Assembly (NCBI GenBank): GCA_004026145.2
Contig: SWLE01000412.1
Span: 1 to 64,000 of the forward strand
From: Takifugu bimaculatus
Lineage: Eukaryota > Chordata > Actinopteri > Tetraodontiformes > Tetraodontidae
Direction of reading: 5' to 3'
Length of the DNA: 64,000 nt
The notes beneath the pieces were generated by a model that had not been told where the DNA came from, searched no databases, and worked only from the letters and a program-made list of their open reading frames with translations. Below, piece after piece: positions 1 to 12,523 of this stretch. Made by a program: the position numbers and the translations under genes. Positions within the stretch are counted from its first letter, which is position 1, and each line of letters begins with the position of its first letter.

Positions 1-3000
1 CCTGGTTGACCCTCCTCTGGCTGCAGCTACAACAAAAAACAACAGGTTTCACTAAAAGTGAGGAGAACAGAGCATCAAGAGTGGATACAGACAGCATTGG
101 AGCTGGGGTCGAGGACTAAAGAGCTGGGGGAGTCAGATAAAACGGACATGTTTGTGTTTACTGGGTCGAGATTATGGTGTTCAAGCAAAGATTCTGAGCT
201 GGAGAAAAAAGGGGCTTTTTGAAGATTTTTCTTTTCCCGCCCTTCACTCACCAGGCTGCGTGGACATGATAATGCAGTCCTCTTCATCATCATCCTCGGT
301 ATCAGCCTGGAAACCGTCTGGCTCTATCGTGCCCCTCTGGGAAACATAAATTGAATGAGATGCATCAGAATGAATACAGGCACGAATCATGTTTTTAAGG
401 CAAACCTTCCTCAAATGTTTGAGCACACACACAACAGGACAGAATCTAAGCGCGCAGCGCGTTTCTGCACCTTCTCATGGTCGGTACACCTCTTCATGAA
501 CTTGGTGATGGACATGCTGCCTGTGCTCTTCCTCTTTTTGGAGGCTGAAGTGGTGGAGGAGGTTTGCGGGGTGGTGGGGGAGTTTCCCTGAGAGCCGGTA
601 GCTGCCTGGGGTTCATCGGTGGGCTCTTCTCTGGCTCCAGCAGTGAGGTAGGTCCACTGACAGGGAACAGGAAGAGCCTCCTGCCCAAAACGGGAGAGCA
701 TCTCCGCGTGCACGTACCAGCAGCAGCGCTTGTAGGAGGGCCGCTTCTCATAGACCGCGTTTTCCTTTATGAGGCGCTTTACCTGTATTCTAATGAAAAG
801 ATTTTTTATTCAAAAGTTGGGGAGAGAAGAAAAGAAAAATGTACACATTATTTACAGTTATGTTATTGTTGCTTTGATTTGAGGGACTAATTTTTGTTGA
901 AATTCATCAAAAAGATGAATTCATTCTTCTCTTGTGCTTCACCTGGTGGGAACGTTCTCTGTTGAGTTCTGGGGGCTGGACAGGTCAGGAGGAGAGGAGG
1001 CTGGAGCGGCCTGCTGGCGACAGAACTCCTGGAACTCTGTGATGATCATTTTGCTGCTGTTGACGTTACCGTGCAGCAAAGGCAGCAGCTGGCAGAGCAC
1101 TGTGGGGAAATAAGACAAAACACAAACACAAACAAAACTTTACACACTGTCAAAGCCTCATGACCACAGATTCCAGCATATTTGAGTGGAAAAAGAGCCA
1201 AGTCCAATGGCAAGTGTATGATCAGCTTATTTAATGGACAATTGGAGGGGTTTTAATATTTATGTTGACATGGCAGCAGGTTCAAACAACAAATATAAAT
1301 TGTGAACACACTAAACTAGCGAATAAGAGAGTAAAAAAGGCTCTTTTAACGCATCTCTCACACTCACATTGCTCCTCCCTCTGACCCCGCTGTGTCAGCT
1401 CCTCTTGGCTGGGACTGCTGTCGGCCTTGGGTAGGGGCTCCACCCAGCACAGAGCGTAAAGCTGGAAAAGCTGCAAACCCTGGACCTTCTCCTTCCCAGA
1501 TGCAGCCCTTCACCACCGGCTCCAGGACCTTCATCTTCTTCTTGGTGGACATCAGCTCATCCCACTCCCTTGCTTTGAGTTTCTGCTGTAGTTTGAGCTT
1601 CTCTGGGTCACCGCTCTCCTGCAAAATTGCAGCCTTTTTAACATTCACGCAACCTTCAAAATGGAAAACTATAACTGCAGTGAAAACCAACCAATGTTAT
1701 ACCTCTTCTTCCTGAGCACCTTCATCATCTGAGAGGTAGCCATGAGGGACAAAGAAGCCATCGTCATCATCGTCGTCATCTCCCCCTTCTTCCTCATCCT
1801 CCTGAAATACAACAAAGTATTTAAAAAGGCTAAAAAGCTTTTAGCCCAAGCAAGTATGACAAGACTGAAGGTTCCCAACTGAACAGTCGAGTTGTTAACA
1901 GCGTCTGCATCACAAAACAAGCTCCAGCAATGTCGACAAAACGTAGAGACCGTTTCCAGATGATTCCCCCCCGTTGGTTTGATGACTGACTGCTGGTTAA
2001 ATGTCCCAGGCGCTTCTTTTTAAACTACATCTTTCTATGCAGCATATGCATTTGTATGCAGGTAATAATGCCCAGCAAAACTCACCCCTTCGCTATGAGA
2101 CAGCGACTCTCCTGGCTCCTCTTCCTCCCATTCTTCATCGCTGTCTACATCATAGTCCAGTAAATTCTGTGGTCACAAAAGAGAGCATATTTTACAAAGA
2201 GCATCTCTCTTTCTAACAAGGCCGGATTCAATCTTCAAACCCGCAACCACAATGAATTCATTAAAAATGGATTTAGACGCAGCTTTTGACGCACCTTGTC
2301 CTGTCTAAAGGGGCAACGTGGAGACACGTGTGAACTCTTCTTACTCCAGGTGCCCCAGTAGGCTGGACGGTAGTTTTCACGGAACTGCAGCAGCTTCATG
2401 GGTCCGTAACGCTTTCGGTCTGGGACGCCGTCGGGTCTCGGCCCATCCACAACGACACAATCACTGAGAAAACAGGAAAACAAAATTTAGAAATGGAGAA
2501 AGTTGAGTATCCGTGAGCTCATTATGGGAAAGCCGAGGTGAAAAAGTATGAAAACAGATCTTCCAGCAGAAAACTTGTTTAATATAGTGGCATTTATTCA
2601 AAACTAATAAATGAACACGGCGGTATTTAACGCCGCCATTCTCACCTGGAGGATTCGGACTGCGATGGTGTTGTGGGCCCCGACTGGCGGGGTTGCCTCC
2701 CGATCCAGTCTTTCAGTCCATGCCAGTTGTCTGCTTGGTTCAATAAACAGCGGTCCAGTTCCGACAGGAAACCGTCCTCGCGCTGAACCCGGCACAGCGG
2801 CGCGAGATACACGTTTTCTTTAATCTCAAATGGAGCAAACTTGCCACAAGCAGCCGCAAGCGTCTGAAAACAAAAGAGCCTTTTAAATACAACCGTTCAC
2901 ACACAGAAAACTTAGAACAAATATTTAAAGCAGGAGGAATCGAACCGAGATCCAACACTCACCTTTGGAGCCTGTTGGATTTTGGATTTCTGTAGAAATC

Positions 3001-5804
3001 GTGTAATTTCGGCTTTCTCAGCTTTCAGACGCTGCAAGAAGGGAAAAAAAGGGGGGATTTTACTTGATTCCCATCTAAAAAAGATGCCCTGCTTTATTGA
3101 CTTACATCTTTCTCTTCTTTCAACCTTTTCTCTTCCTCCTTCATTCGCTTCTCCTCCTCTTTCTTGCGTTTTTCTTCCTGCTTTGCCCTTAAATGTGACC
3201 AAAACGCACATTTAGTTCACTCAAATATATTTATGGTAACAAATGTTTTTAAAATAACTCACTCCAGCTTTGATTTCTTCAGCTCCTCTTTTGCTTTTAA
3301 CCTTTCAGCCTTTTCCTTCTCATCTTTTTCTTTTTTCTCTCGCCTCTCACGCTCCTCTTTCTCCTTTTTCTCTCGTTTTTCCCTCTGTTGCTCCTCCTTT
3401 ATCTTGCGTGCCTCTTCTTTCTTTTTCTCCTTTACGGCTTTAGCTTCTTCCTTCTGTCGTTGTTTCTCCTGCTGCAGTCGAAGCCTCTCTTCTTGTTCTT
3501 GCAAGCTCTGTAAAATATAGTATTAGTTCTCAAGAGGAGTTTAACAAATTGAGTAGTTCAATGTTAAGACTTTCATTACTTGTCAACAATCCGAACAGAT
3601 TTACAGCCAAAGTGTGAGTGTCTACCTTACCTTCAATGAACGTCTTTTGATTTTTTTCTCATCATCTTGAATTTTTGGGGTCGTCTTGGAGTCCTGCAAG
3701 CACAGATGAAAATGATGAAGCCAAGGTTTTATTCATACATTTACAAACTAGACATTCAAGATGACATTAAAGTGCCAGACGTACTGTGTTTGTTGTAGTT
3801 GGTGTAGGACAATCGCTCTTCTCTGGTGAGCATTCAGACGATGAGCTGACAGGATGAGTTTGACAGGACAGACTTGTTTCCTAAACTGGACGCATTTCCC
3901 GACTCATCCTGCTCTTCTGGCTCGCTCTCAGAACTCTTAGTTAAATCAGGTTCTGAGATAGATGCTACGCGACTGGTGTCTTTTTCTTCTGTCTCTTCGA
4001 CCTCTACATCTTCGTTGGCTGTTGTCATTTCTTCTGATGTTTGTGAATTAGAAGTGTGATCCACTGTTACTAGACTTCACAGAAGTTGTGGTTTCACTTT
4101 TGCCTCGGTTGCCTTTTGGTCGGAGGCGGGGAAAGGCAGGAGGCGGTGAAACCAAAGGCTTTGCTGGAGACAAAGTGTCATCAGTGGTCAGGTCAACTAT
4201 TACATTTTCATTTGAGGGTTCAGGTCGCCTACGGCTCAAGAAGCCATCGAGTGGTCCACGACCATTAACCAAAGGTGGGCCACCGTGCAGCGGGAGCGAA
4301 GAGGACTCATTCTCTCCATCTGAGACTTCTGGTTGAGGACAGGCATGTTCACATAGACGTTTAGGGAGCTGGTTTTCTTTAGGTTCAGGGTTTAGGCGCT
4401 TGAATGGGAGACGAGCTGCAGGCAAAAAAAATAAAATTAAAAGGTTATGTTGATGGATAATATGTTTTTTGCATTTGTACAATGTACCAGTAATTGGTAT
4501 CAAAGTGTACGACAAACTACAGACAGAAATGCTTTAACAAATTATTATGGTGGCAGACACCGAAGTATCAACAGGAACTGTAACAATAACCCGAATGCTT
4601 CATTATCACATGCATAATAACTTACCTTGGACAAGTTTCTTGCTAGAATTGTTACTTGACTTACAGTCCATACCTGCAGAGCAAAACACAGCATAAATAT
4701 AGACCTTAATTCACTCCGAACTTGCACTTGGTTAATGATTAACACAGTATTCTACACTTGTCGACATATCTTAACCATACTACACAATATATAACTAACG
4801 GTATCTCATTGTGGGCAGTGTTTTTAACCAAGAGGCGTCCATGATGTGTCGCCTTGGCACACTGGAAGAACATGGAAGTCGTTATCATCCTGACATGTGG
4901 ACAACGTGACTACATTTACATGAAGGTTGATTTGGGCACAGTCCCCGAGACACATGATTTAAATGCTTAATTCCTCTGCGTCATTGCACTCCAATGTTCC
5001 ATCTCGGTTTGTTTTGCTCTCCCGCCAACCAAAGCACCGTCGGACCATCAGGCCCCGGCTGAGCCGCAGACACCTCAAAGGCACTGTCAGGCAAAATATA
5101 CAAAGCCAACCACAACAATTAACGACCGTTTCTAGTAGAAACGCCGTGAGATAAGCTACACATATGCAACTTAAAGTGAGGGGGAAACACGGCGGGGGTG
5201 GTGTCGGATTTCCTACAGCAACATCTTTGATGGAACATGCTACCACCTAACAAAATTAGCTCGACTGCTAAGCAGCGCAGCCAAAGCTACGACCCGACAA
5301 AGCACCGAGAAGTTGGCGTAGACAAGTTTGCCACTCGGGAATAGAACTGAAGACAACTTCGTATGGAGGGTGGGATATATTAGTTTAAAACTTTGGTCGT
5401 TGAAGACCTCAACTAAAGCACTGCAGTAGATGTATTTGTTGAACTGCGACTTTACCACTGGCAACATTACAAAATTAGAGACAGCGGGTGAGAAGTTGGT
5501 CGGAGCCGGTTAGTTTTACAACACTGCAAACGACCGAGTGTTACATTGGAAATGACAATGGCTGACATATTAATTACAACACGCCGGCAGCGAGAATACT
5601 AAAAAATTACGACACAAACGCATTCGGTTTGTCACTTTGTCAACATCTCGCTATATAAACATGACAATAAAGCGTCTCCCTCACAAATGTGCTTTGTTGT
5701 TTAATCTCGACGAGCCTAATGGGAAAGGCCCGAGCCTTACCTCTTCTCCGGGGAGTCGCTGCTGCCATATGAGCCTCCATAGATGGGGTTTCCGCCGCCA
5801 ACAT
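1..5804 (-). CDS. chaf1a: Chromatin assembly factor 1 subunit A (CAF-1 p150), 3' end cut by the window edge
   Basis: Large subunit of CAF-1, which deposits H3-H4 on newly replicated DNA together with PCNA. The ATG is at 5804. Exons in order: 5741-5804, 4626-4673, 3785-4415, 3631-3693, 3263-3507, 3106-3187, 2963-3031, 2646-2863, 2295-2463, 2086-2166, 1703-1801, 1368-1618, 943-1099, 471-789, 252-336, 1-26 (partial). All have GT-AG borders. Recognisable parts: N-terminal ARLPFKRLNPEPKE; a long K/E/R-rich coiled segment (KER, exons 3106-3507); KAEITRFLQKSK; KFAPFEIKE; the block MKLLQFRENYRPAYWGTW; the acidic DYDVDSDEEWEEEEPGESLSHSEG; and GFFVPHGYLSDDEG. Order and spacing follow human CHAF1A as I remember it. 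Three single-base frameshifts are needed to keep the protein in frame: near 4050-4082, near 3838-3855 and near 1475-1495. The splice sites are intact, so sequence error is the simpler reading, but a decaying copy is possible. Confidence 0.93.
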
Positions 5805-6019
5805 CCCAGTTGTTAACTGGGGGCTTCTTTCGGTTGTGATTGTCTCCAGAATAGAAGAGCGCTGGCTGCACAACCCCTCAAGAATCACTCGGATACCCAG
5901 CCAACGGTTATATTGCTAGTTCAGTTTCATCTATTTCGCAGCTAGTTACATTAAACATAAAACATTTTCTTTCCGCGTCTCCAACATACTCCCTTGATTC
6001 ACCCCGGGGCCTGCCTCGC

Positions 6020-6120
6020 GCTCCTCACTCGGAATTGGCGGGAGTGTGTAACCTGCATTGATACTTGTCGTTGATTGGTCAAAATCGGTTTACTGTCCAC
6101 TATTGGGAGCGTTTGATTCG
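6020..6120 (-). promoter_or_regulatory. Candidate chaf1a promoter with CCAAT boxes and an E2F-like site
   Basis: About 230 bases upstream of the chaf1a ATG lie ATTGG (CCAAT on the gene strand) at about 6034, 6074 and 6102, and another at about 6369. The first overlaps TTGGCGGGAG, which resembles an E2F site. CCAAT plus E2F is the usual promoter grammar of S-phase genes and would fit CAF-1. The motifs are visible; promoter function is inferred. Confidence 0.4.
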
Positions 6121-6299
6121 TATACCTGCGCGTCGCGCTCACTACTTGGGGCATCATCAGACGCGCCTCTGTTACCGTCACGCAAGTCGTATCATCGTTG
6201 AATGTTTCTGTGACTTTTAAAATGGCCATCAGAAAGAAAAATGGATCACCCATCTACTTTGAACACTTTAAATAAAAAATAGATAGCGGGATACGCTGC

Positions 6300-7214
6300 A
6301 CAGTAAACCAAGTTACGTCAACTATATGTCACTTAGCCACGCCCACTGCTCGATGTTTCGGGCTTCTTGATTGGCCACACAGGTTGACTTTAACAGCTAA
6401 AGTGGTGTTGCCAGATTAGGATTGGGTATAAATCAAGCGACTTTCTCTGGTGTTGGTGTTTCTTCTGTTTGGAAACTGACGTGAAAGCGCTTATTGTTCT
6501 AGAGCTACTATCCTCACTGTCAACGGGTTCTGCCGTGAGCTATCCCCCGGTTCAAAGAACTCAGTCTCCCGGCAACCTGCAGTCCCAAAAGTGATGCAGA
6601 GACGCACACCACACGGCGCATGCGCAATACCCGCCGTTGATCCCAACCAGGCTTCCAGTTTGGTCGTTTCTTCACTGTCACTCAAAAATAATTCACTGCA
6701 TTTGACTCAAACATGATGTACTCGTTCTGTGAGCCATTACAGCAAGTGTGTGTATATATAGGCCTATATATTGGTAGAGGTAAGGCATTGGGAGAGGGAT
6801 GGGTCAGATGGAAACTGGTATATTATTATTGTTATTGTTGTTAAAGGCAAAAATTTGGATTATGATTCATTTTCTGTCAGATATTCATATTGGCATGACC
6901 TCTCGATTGCGTCTTTGAGCATGTTGGTCACACAATTTGGCGAGGTCACACAATTTGTTATCCTATATACCCCACACCCACTCGACTCACATGTCTAACC
7001 TCGTGCAAAAATAAGATTAAGCAATAAATATAAAGGACATTGAAATGCAAGCCATACAAAATATGTTACTCAATCATTAATTTTCCTACTGTGCGTCGCC
7101 AGATATGGATGTGATTGTGACAATAGTATTTTATCCTCTGCTATAAAGTAGGGAGGAGCGGCAAGCCTTATCAAGATAATGTACATTTATCATTTGCTGC
7201 TGCTGCGCCATGAG

Positions 7215-7256
<42 letters not shown>

Positions 7257-7900
7257 TTGCGGGGGTAGCTGAGCTCCTGAACATGTATCTAAGCTATTTT
7301 CCACAGTTATGTATATGAACTAACAGAATCAACATATACAAAGTTTTTTTTACGTACTTTGGTCTTTCCCACGCCATTCCCATAGCCGTTATAACATGTA
7401 CTTTGGAAATTGTGCAAATTAGCAATGACACCATTTAGTGACTCGAGCGACTTTTTAGACAGCCAATAGCGACTTTCCTTGTTGAGTAGTTGGCAAGACG
7501 GAGGGAAAGGTTCCAATGAGTTGCTGAAACAAAAAAGCAACTAGAAAGAATTATTTCTCTTCATTTTTCCCCAGAAGAGTGGATCAACAGTTTCTCGACA
7601 TAAACAGTGAGTTGAAAAGGAGTGACTCTTTATTATTATTATTATAAAAGTTTTATTACGGCCCATTTATATCTTGATATATACACGCATATTTAACACG
7701 TAAATATTTCCTGTGTTCATGGCTTCAAAGTTGGAACGGACACATATTTTCTGTACTAATTTGAACAAATGCCATGTGCAGAGCCCGTTTTTTCCATTCA
7801 TTATATCGTTGCATGCGTGAGTTAAACACATATGGAGGAGTCTCACGTCGCAGTCACGCGTTTCCTGGTTTCCGTTCACTTGAACCCTGGGAGTTGTAGT
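6300..7900. other. Intergenic spacer between chaf1a and scamp4 (divergent)
   Basis: No convincing exon was found. A palindromic GCGCATGCGC (NRF1-type) sits at about 6617, roughly 800 bases upstream of chaf1a. A GT microsatellite lies at about 7219-7253. The short open frames here look like chance. Confidence 0.5.
7219..7253. repeat. (GT)n microsatellite
   Basis: About 17 uninterrupted TG dinucleotides in the chaf1a-scamp4 spacer. Confidence 0.95.
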
Positions 7901-8496
7901 GTTTAAGGACAGCAGTCGTGCTGCCGATAAACAGATCGGAACTACACGCGTCATGGTGCTGCGCAGTCGCAGAACATTCAGGAGAGTTGTGATTCCAGAG
8001 GGCGCATCCTGAATATATCCGGACCCCCACATTAGTCGACGGAAAACGTGAAACCCTTCAAACCAAACCGGTAATGTTAGCATCTCTGCAACGCGACATA
8101 AGTCAACTTTACGGAGTTTAAACCGTTTACCATCCCGCGAAGGCTGTTAAAATGTAACGGCAAAGATAGTTACTCTCATCCCTCCTCTCCGGACTTGCCG
8201 AGCTATCAAAATCGCAGAGTTGCTATCTTCTGTACTCTATCATACAACATAAACAAGTTCAAACTCTATATAACTATATCCACAAAGCATTTCTTCATTG
8301 CATTTTTGTATTAGCAGCGGTCACTTTAAAGTTTGGGTATGGACAGTAGCGCTGTTGTCAATATTTGAACTAGTTTAGCGATAAGTACATTGTTAAATGC
8401 TAGCGTGCTTGCACCAAAGTAAATTTGGGTAGCATCAATTTATGCGTGTTATTTACATATTTCTCCTTTTACCCAGGAACGATTTGAGGATTCAAG

Positions 8497-11400
8497 ATGA
8501 CAGGTTGGTCGGTCAAGCGTTAGCCATGTTAGTGACATTTGCAATTCTTTCTGATTCGTTTCTATGTGTTCACCATTTCTTTCACCGGTTCCAGATCGCG
8601 TCAACAACTTCCCTCCTTTGCCCGCTTTCTTGAGAATAAAACCATGCTTTTACCAGAACATCGAGGACGAAATTCCTGCACCCCATCAACAGCTGGTGCG
8701 CAGAGTCTACACACTTTGGATGTGTAAGTCATTTATTTTGCCATACAAGCCACCTCCCGCACTGTTTAAATTAATTAGACGTATTCACCTCTGATGTTTT
8801 TATCAAGCCCTGCAGCTCTTGCTGTCATCTCCTCTCCTCAATTTCTGCAGTGTATTCAGGCACACTGTGCATGAATGTCATCTCTTGCATTGCTTGGTGG
8901 GCTGGAGGTGGAAGTGCCACCAATTTTGGCTTTTCTCTACTCTGGCTCATCCTCTTCAGCCCTTGCAGCTACACATGCTGGTTCAGGCCGCTCTACAAAG
9001 CCTTCAGGTTAGTCATTTGCCAACATCACAACCCTTTCTGAAGGATGCATCGAGGACATCGTCGCACAATTTATTTAAAAACAGGGACAGTGCACAGTAG
9101 CAACAGTACTGTAAATGTGCCAGGGTTAGCCAACCTTTCATCTGTAGTCCCTAGGCAGATGTTAAAAAGTCACCCTGAAAACAGAATATAACAAATAAGA
9201 TTAAAATTACAGTTACTGACCAAAGCAATCTGCAAACATGCACAGCAACTAAAGAAATGAAAAGGAAAAAAAATCATTTAAGACATACTCCAAACATGTA
9301 GCACAAGAATGTCGCAATACACATCAGACCACAGCATGCAAAGCGGAAGCACAGGCACAAAATGCATGCATACACAGTAAACACAGGACCACATTAAGAT
9401 ATGCATGCCCAAGGTTGTCCTCTTTAGTCTACTGAAATCTGCTGAAATAGACCTGCAGTATATGATTTATCACGGAGAGAGTGTAAAGGCAGGTGGAGGC
9501 GTAATAATTTGTTGAAGAGAAATTCCAGAGTTTGGTGACAAGTACAACAATATATGTTGTACTGTCACTTCTGTATATCTACGTACAGTCTGTGCTCATA
9601 GAGATATAGATTTTCATTTTGAATTCATGTTTTTCTTTTGTAAAAGAGGGTCAAGTTTGACTGGAGTCAAATTGTAGTACAGTGATCCCTCGTTTATCGC
9701 GGGAGTTGCGTTCCAAAAGTAACACGCGAAAAGTGAAATCCGCGAAGTAGCAACTTTATTTTTTAAAATTATTTTACAATGCAATACTGAACAGTAGAAT
9801 GAAACCAAACATCAAAACCTGTTTTAAAGACCAAAATTTGTTTAAAACAATAATTTTAATCTAGTAATACAAGATTGGAAACATTGTCACTCGCGTATTT
9901 CACAGTCCCAGCTGAGCCTCTGCGTCCTGACTCCGCTCCGCTGGAGCGTCTGTTTCTACTGAGTCTTTCTCCGAGAGAAGAACATTGTTATGGGTAGTTG
10001 TTGGCGCTCTTTCTTTTTCTGGGCAAGAAGATTTTTATAAACGGATATGCCACCTTCAATTATATTTGAGAACTGCAATGAACGACTCATCAAAGGGTCC
10101 CATTCTTGTGCCGTGCGCTGAAGTTCAGTGGCCATTCTCACCATGGTTGCTAAGCGACCAAGTGTTAGTCCGTCCTCCTCCTCTTTATCAACACGTGTGT
10201 CTTCAATTGAAAAAATGCAAACGTAAAGTTGGCAGAATGTACAGAAACGAAAACTGTTGACAAGTGAAAAATCAATATAGTACAGCGTCAATATTTTATT
10301 TATAGACAACAGTAAAGCCCCTGAGCCAATCAGGATTCAGAGGCACTGTAAAAAAAAAAAAAAAAAAATCCGCGAAGCCGCGAAAGATGAACCGCGATAT
10401 AGCGAGGGATCACTGTATTCACGTTGTCATTGCAGCTAAATCTGATACTTTGGACTGAAGGTACTTGGTATGTGGTAGAGCTTTCAGCTGAAGTTAAACC
10501 CTTGCTCTAATGGAGCCAATTTTCAAGTGTGAGACTATTTTAAAGTGGGTTGAAAGGCTAGTTGGAGAAGGGAAACTTAGGTAAGTGTGAATGTAGAAGT
10601 GTTTCACAGTATTTCAGACTCAGGGTTGTCTATCAACTAACTGGTTAAAGAGTCCACTAATGCTAACTGAGGTCAGACCTGATGTTCCCTTAGATGTCCA
10701 TGAAAGACCTCCTGTTCCACAGAGGAAGGCTTTATTTCCTTAATCAACTACTGGTATTCTATCAGTACTCTCTCCGGTGTTGTTCAGTATCCACATTTCC
10801 TTTTTTAGGGTGAATTCAGTTGAGAAAAACAGCTTTGAAATGTTTTCAATGCAAAACAAGCACATGAAAGTTAGAAAGAAGGAAACACCTCACTTTGAAC
10901 TGTAGCTGTAGAGAATTAAATAATACATGTAGGATATCAAATAAAAGGAGCAGAAAATGTGCTAAATGAGGCATAAACTGGAACAGATCCAAGGGGAACA
11001 CATCTGAGAGGGGAGGAGAGGGAATTCAAACGTGGGCGACACGCCCCAGTTTGCTATTATTGTCTTTGCAGGCACAAACCTGTAGGCCAGATCAGATGGC
11101 CTGTTCAAGTTGCTCCATCCTTTTGATTTTTTTTAATCCAGCTGAGCTTTTGTATGCACGTTGTGTTCATTTAATCATAACATCATCGATATTAGAAAGG
11201 TGGATCGTCCCTGTCGTCAGATGTTGTCAAATGTCTTTGCGTGATAGGTACAAAGTCATATTGTGTGTGGTTCCAAAGATATCAGCAGGGACAGCTAGGA
11301 GGAAACCACTGCAGGAAGAATACAGAAATAACTTCTCATCTTTCACATTTCCTTTTTTTTCTCTCATGTTGATAGGGCTGATAGCTCATTCAACTTCATG

Positions 11401-12523
11401 GCCTTCTTCTTCATCTTCTTCCTCCAGTGTGTATTGGCCCTCATCCAGACAATAGGCTTCTCCTCATGGGGGACGTGGTGAGTGCTTTAGACCGAGCTGT
11501 GTTGACTGACGCTGCGAGTCATTAATACCTGCTGTGAAACCGTGACAGTAAAGCTTGGCGGCACGTGGATGATTAACACTTTGGCCATTATTTTAGCTAA
11601 TACTCGCTTTTTCATTGTATCGCTTTGTTGACTCTGCCTTATCATTTATTTTAGATAAGAAGTATGTTGGATATAAGCCTGTGGAATCCTTAATTTACTA
11701 TACTATATATACATTATACTTGTGGAATCAGTATTGACATATTTAAAATATCTCGTGTTGCATTTTATCATTTTATAATAGTTATTTTGCAAAGTGTAGT
11801 TGTTTGTTATGTGAACCTTAACCTTCTGCAACTCTGGTTGAAGAACATGTTTGCACTCTTGGGTTAAAAAAACAAACAAAAAAACTACACTATCCATAAT
11901 CTTAAACAAGGGTTTTGGGGGTTTGAAGTGCAAAAGCAGCTGGTTAGTTTGGTTCCTGCCTGAAATCCATTTATAAAAGGATTCTCTTTTTTGGAACGGG
12001 GGTAACAATGGAGCATGTGAAAAGGAAGTTTAAGTAGTGCGTGAATGAGTGAGCGGCAGCTAATGAGCCAGTGCAGAGTGTGTGCTTCATTAACCGTCTC
12101 ACTCCATCTCACTCTCGCTGTCACCCTGAAAGCGGCTGGATAGCAACAGTGGTGTTTTTCAGCACTAATGTGGGCTCAGCTATAGTGATGCTCATCACCA
12201 CCGTCCTCTTCACTCTGGTGACTGTGCTGATGGGACTGGTCCTCATTAAGGTGAGGCTCACACACACACACACACACAGTGGTGTAACAGTCAGGCATGC
12301 GGATGGTTTTGAACCCCTCCCCTCCTCTCCTAAGGTGCACCGCCTCTACCGTGGCGGTGGGGGTAGCATGCAGCGTGCTCAGGAGGAGTGGAGCACGGGT
12401 GTGTGGAAGAGTGCACCGGTGAGGGAGGCGGGATTCAACGCGGTGGCTCAGACAGCCCAGGGGCCGACCCTGCCCCAGTACCCTGCCGCCGTGCCCAGCT
12501 ACCCCGACAACAGCCGCTGGTGA
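8497..12523 (+). CDS. scamp4: Secretory carrier-associated membrane protein 4
   Basis: Four-pass SCAMP protein of post-Golgi and endosomal recycling membranes. Exons: 8497-8503, 8595-8723, 8851-9007, 11376-11477, 12133-12250, 12335-12523, total 702 nt, 233 codons plus stop, all phases matching. The first coding exon holds only ATG ACA G (M-T-D after splicing). It is preceded by an acceptor-like site at about 8475, so a non-coding first exon is likely (possible donor after 8070). Landmarks: N-terminal RVNNFPPLP and KPCFYQN; the hallmark SCAMP amphipathic E peptide CWFRPLYKAFR; four hydrophobic segments; C-terminal VHRLYRGGGGS and QEEWSTGVW. There are no NPF repeats, as in the short SCAMP4/SCAMP5 forms. 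DSSFNFMAFFFIF and the YPAAVPSYP tail favour SCAMP4 over SCAMP5. The 3'UTR probably ends after AATAAA at about 14074. Confidence 0.93.
9060..9600. repeat. Possible dispersed fish repeat in scamp4 intron 3
   Basis: The stretch beginning near 9069 (TTTAAAAACAGGGACAGTGCAC) and continuing through 'CATCTGTAGTCCC' near 9141 resembles a dispersed repeat I have seen in many teleost genomes. I cannot name the family, and the edges are uncertain. Confidence 0.3.
9680..10415 (-). mobile_element. Degenerate pogo/Tigger-like DNA transposon, 736 bp
   Basis: Inverted ends begin CAGTGATCCCTCG at 9680 and close CGAGGGATCACTG at 10415. Each is flanked by TA (9678-9679 and 10416-10417), the target duplication expected of Tc1/mariner-superfamily elements. 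The terminal GCG-rich sub-repeats (TTATCGCGG, CCGCGAAG) are typical of pogo/Tigger-type ends. On the minus strand, 9956-10309 contains an open frame whose part from about 10205 down (DTRVDKEEEDGLTLG, QEWDPLMSRSLQF, a Lys/Gln-rich stretch, TMFFSRRK) looks like the C-terminal tail of a Tigger transposase. The catalytic core is absent, so this is an internally deleted, non-autonomous copy. Confidence 0.75.

Noticed and set aside
3164..3520. Ser/Phe-rich plus-strand open frame
   Set aside because: Shadow of the chaf1a KER coiled-coil exons on the other strand.
11703..12124. Minus-strand open frames in scamp4 intron 4
   Set aside because: AT-rich intronic sequence overlapping scamp4 exon boundaries, no recognised motif.
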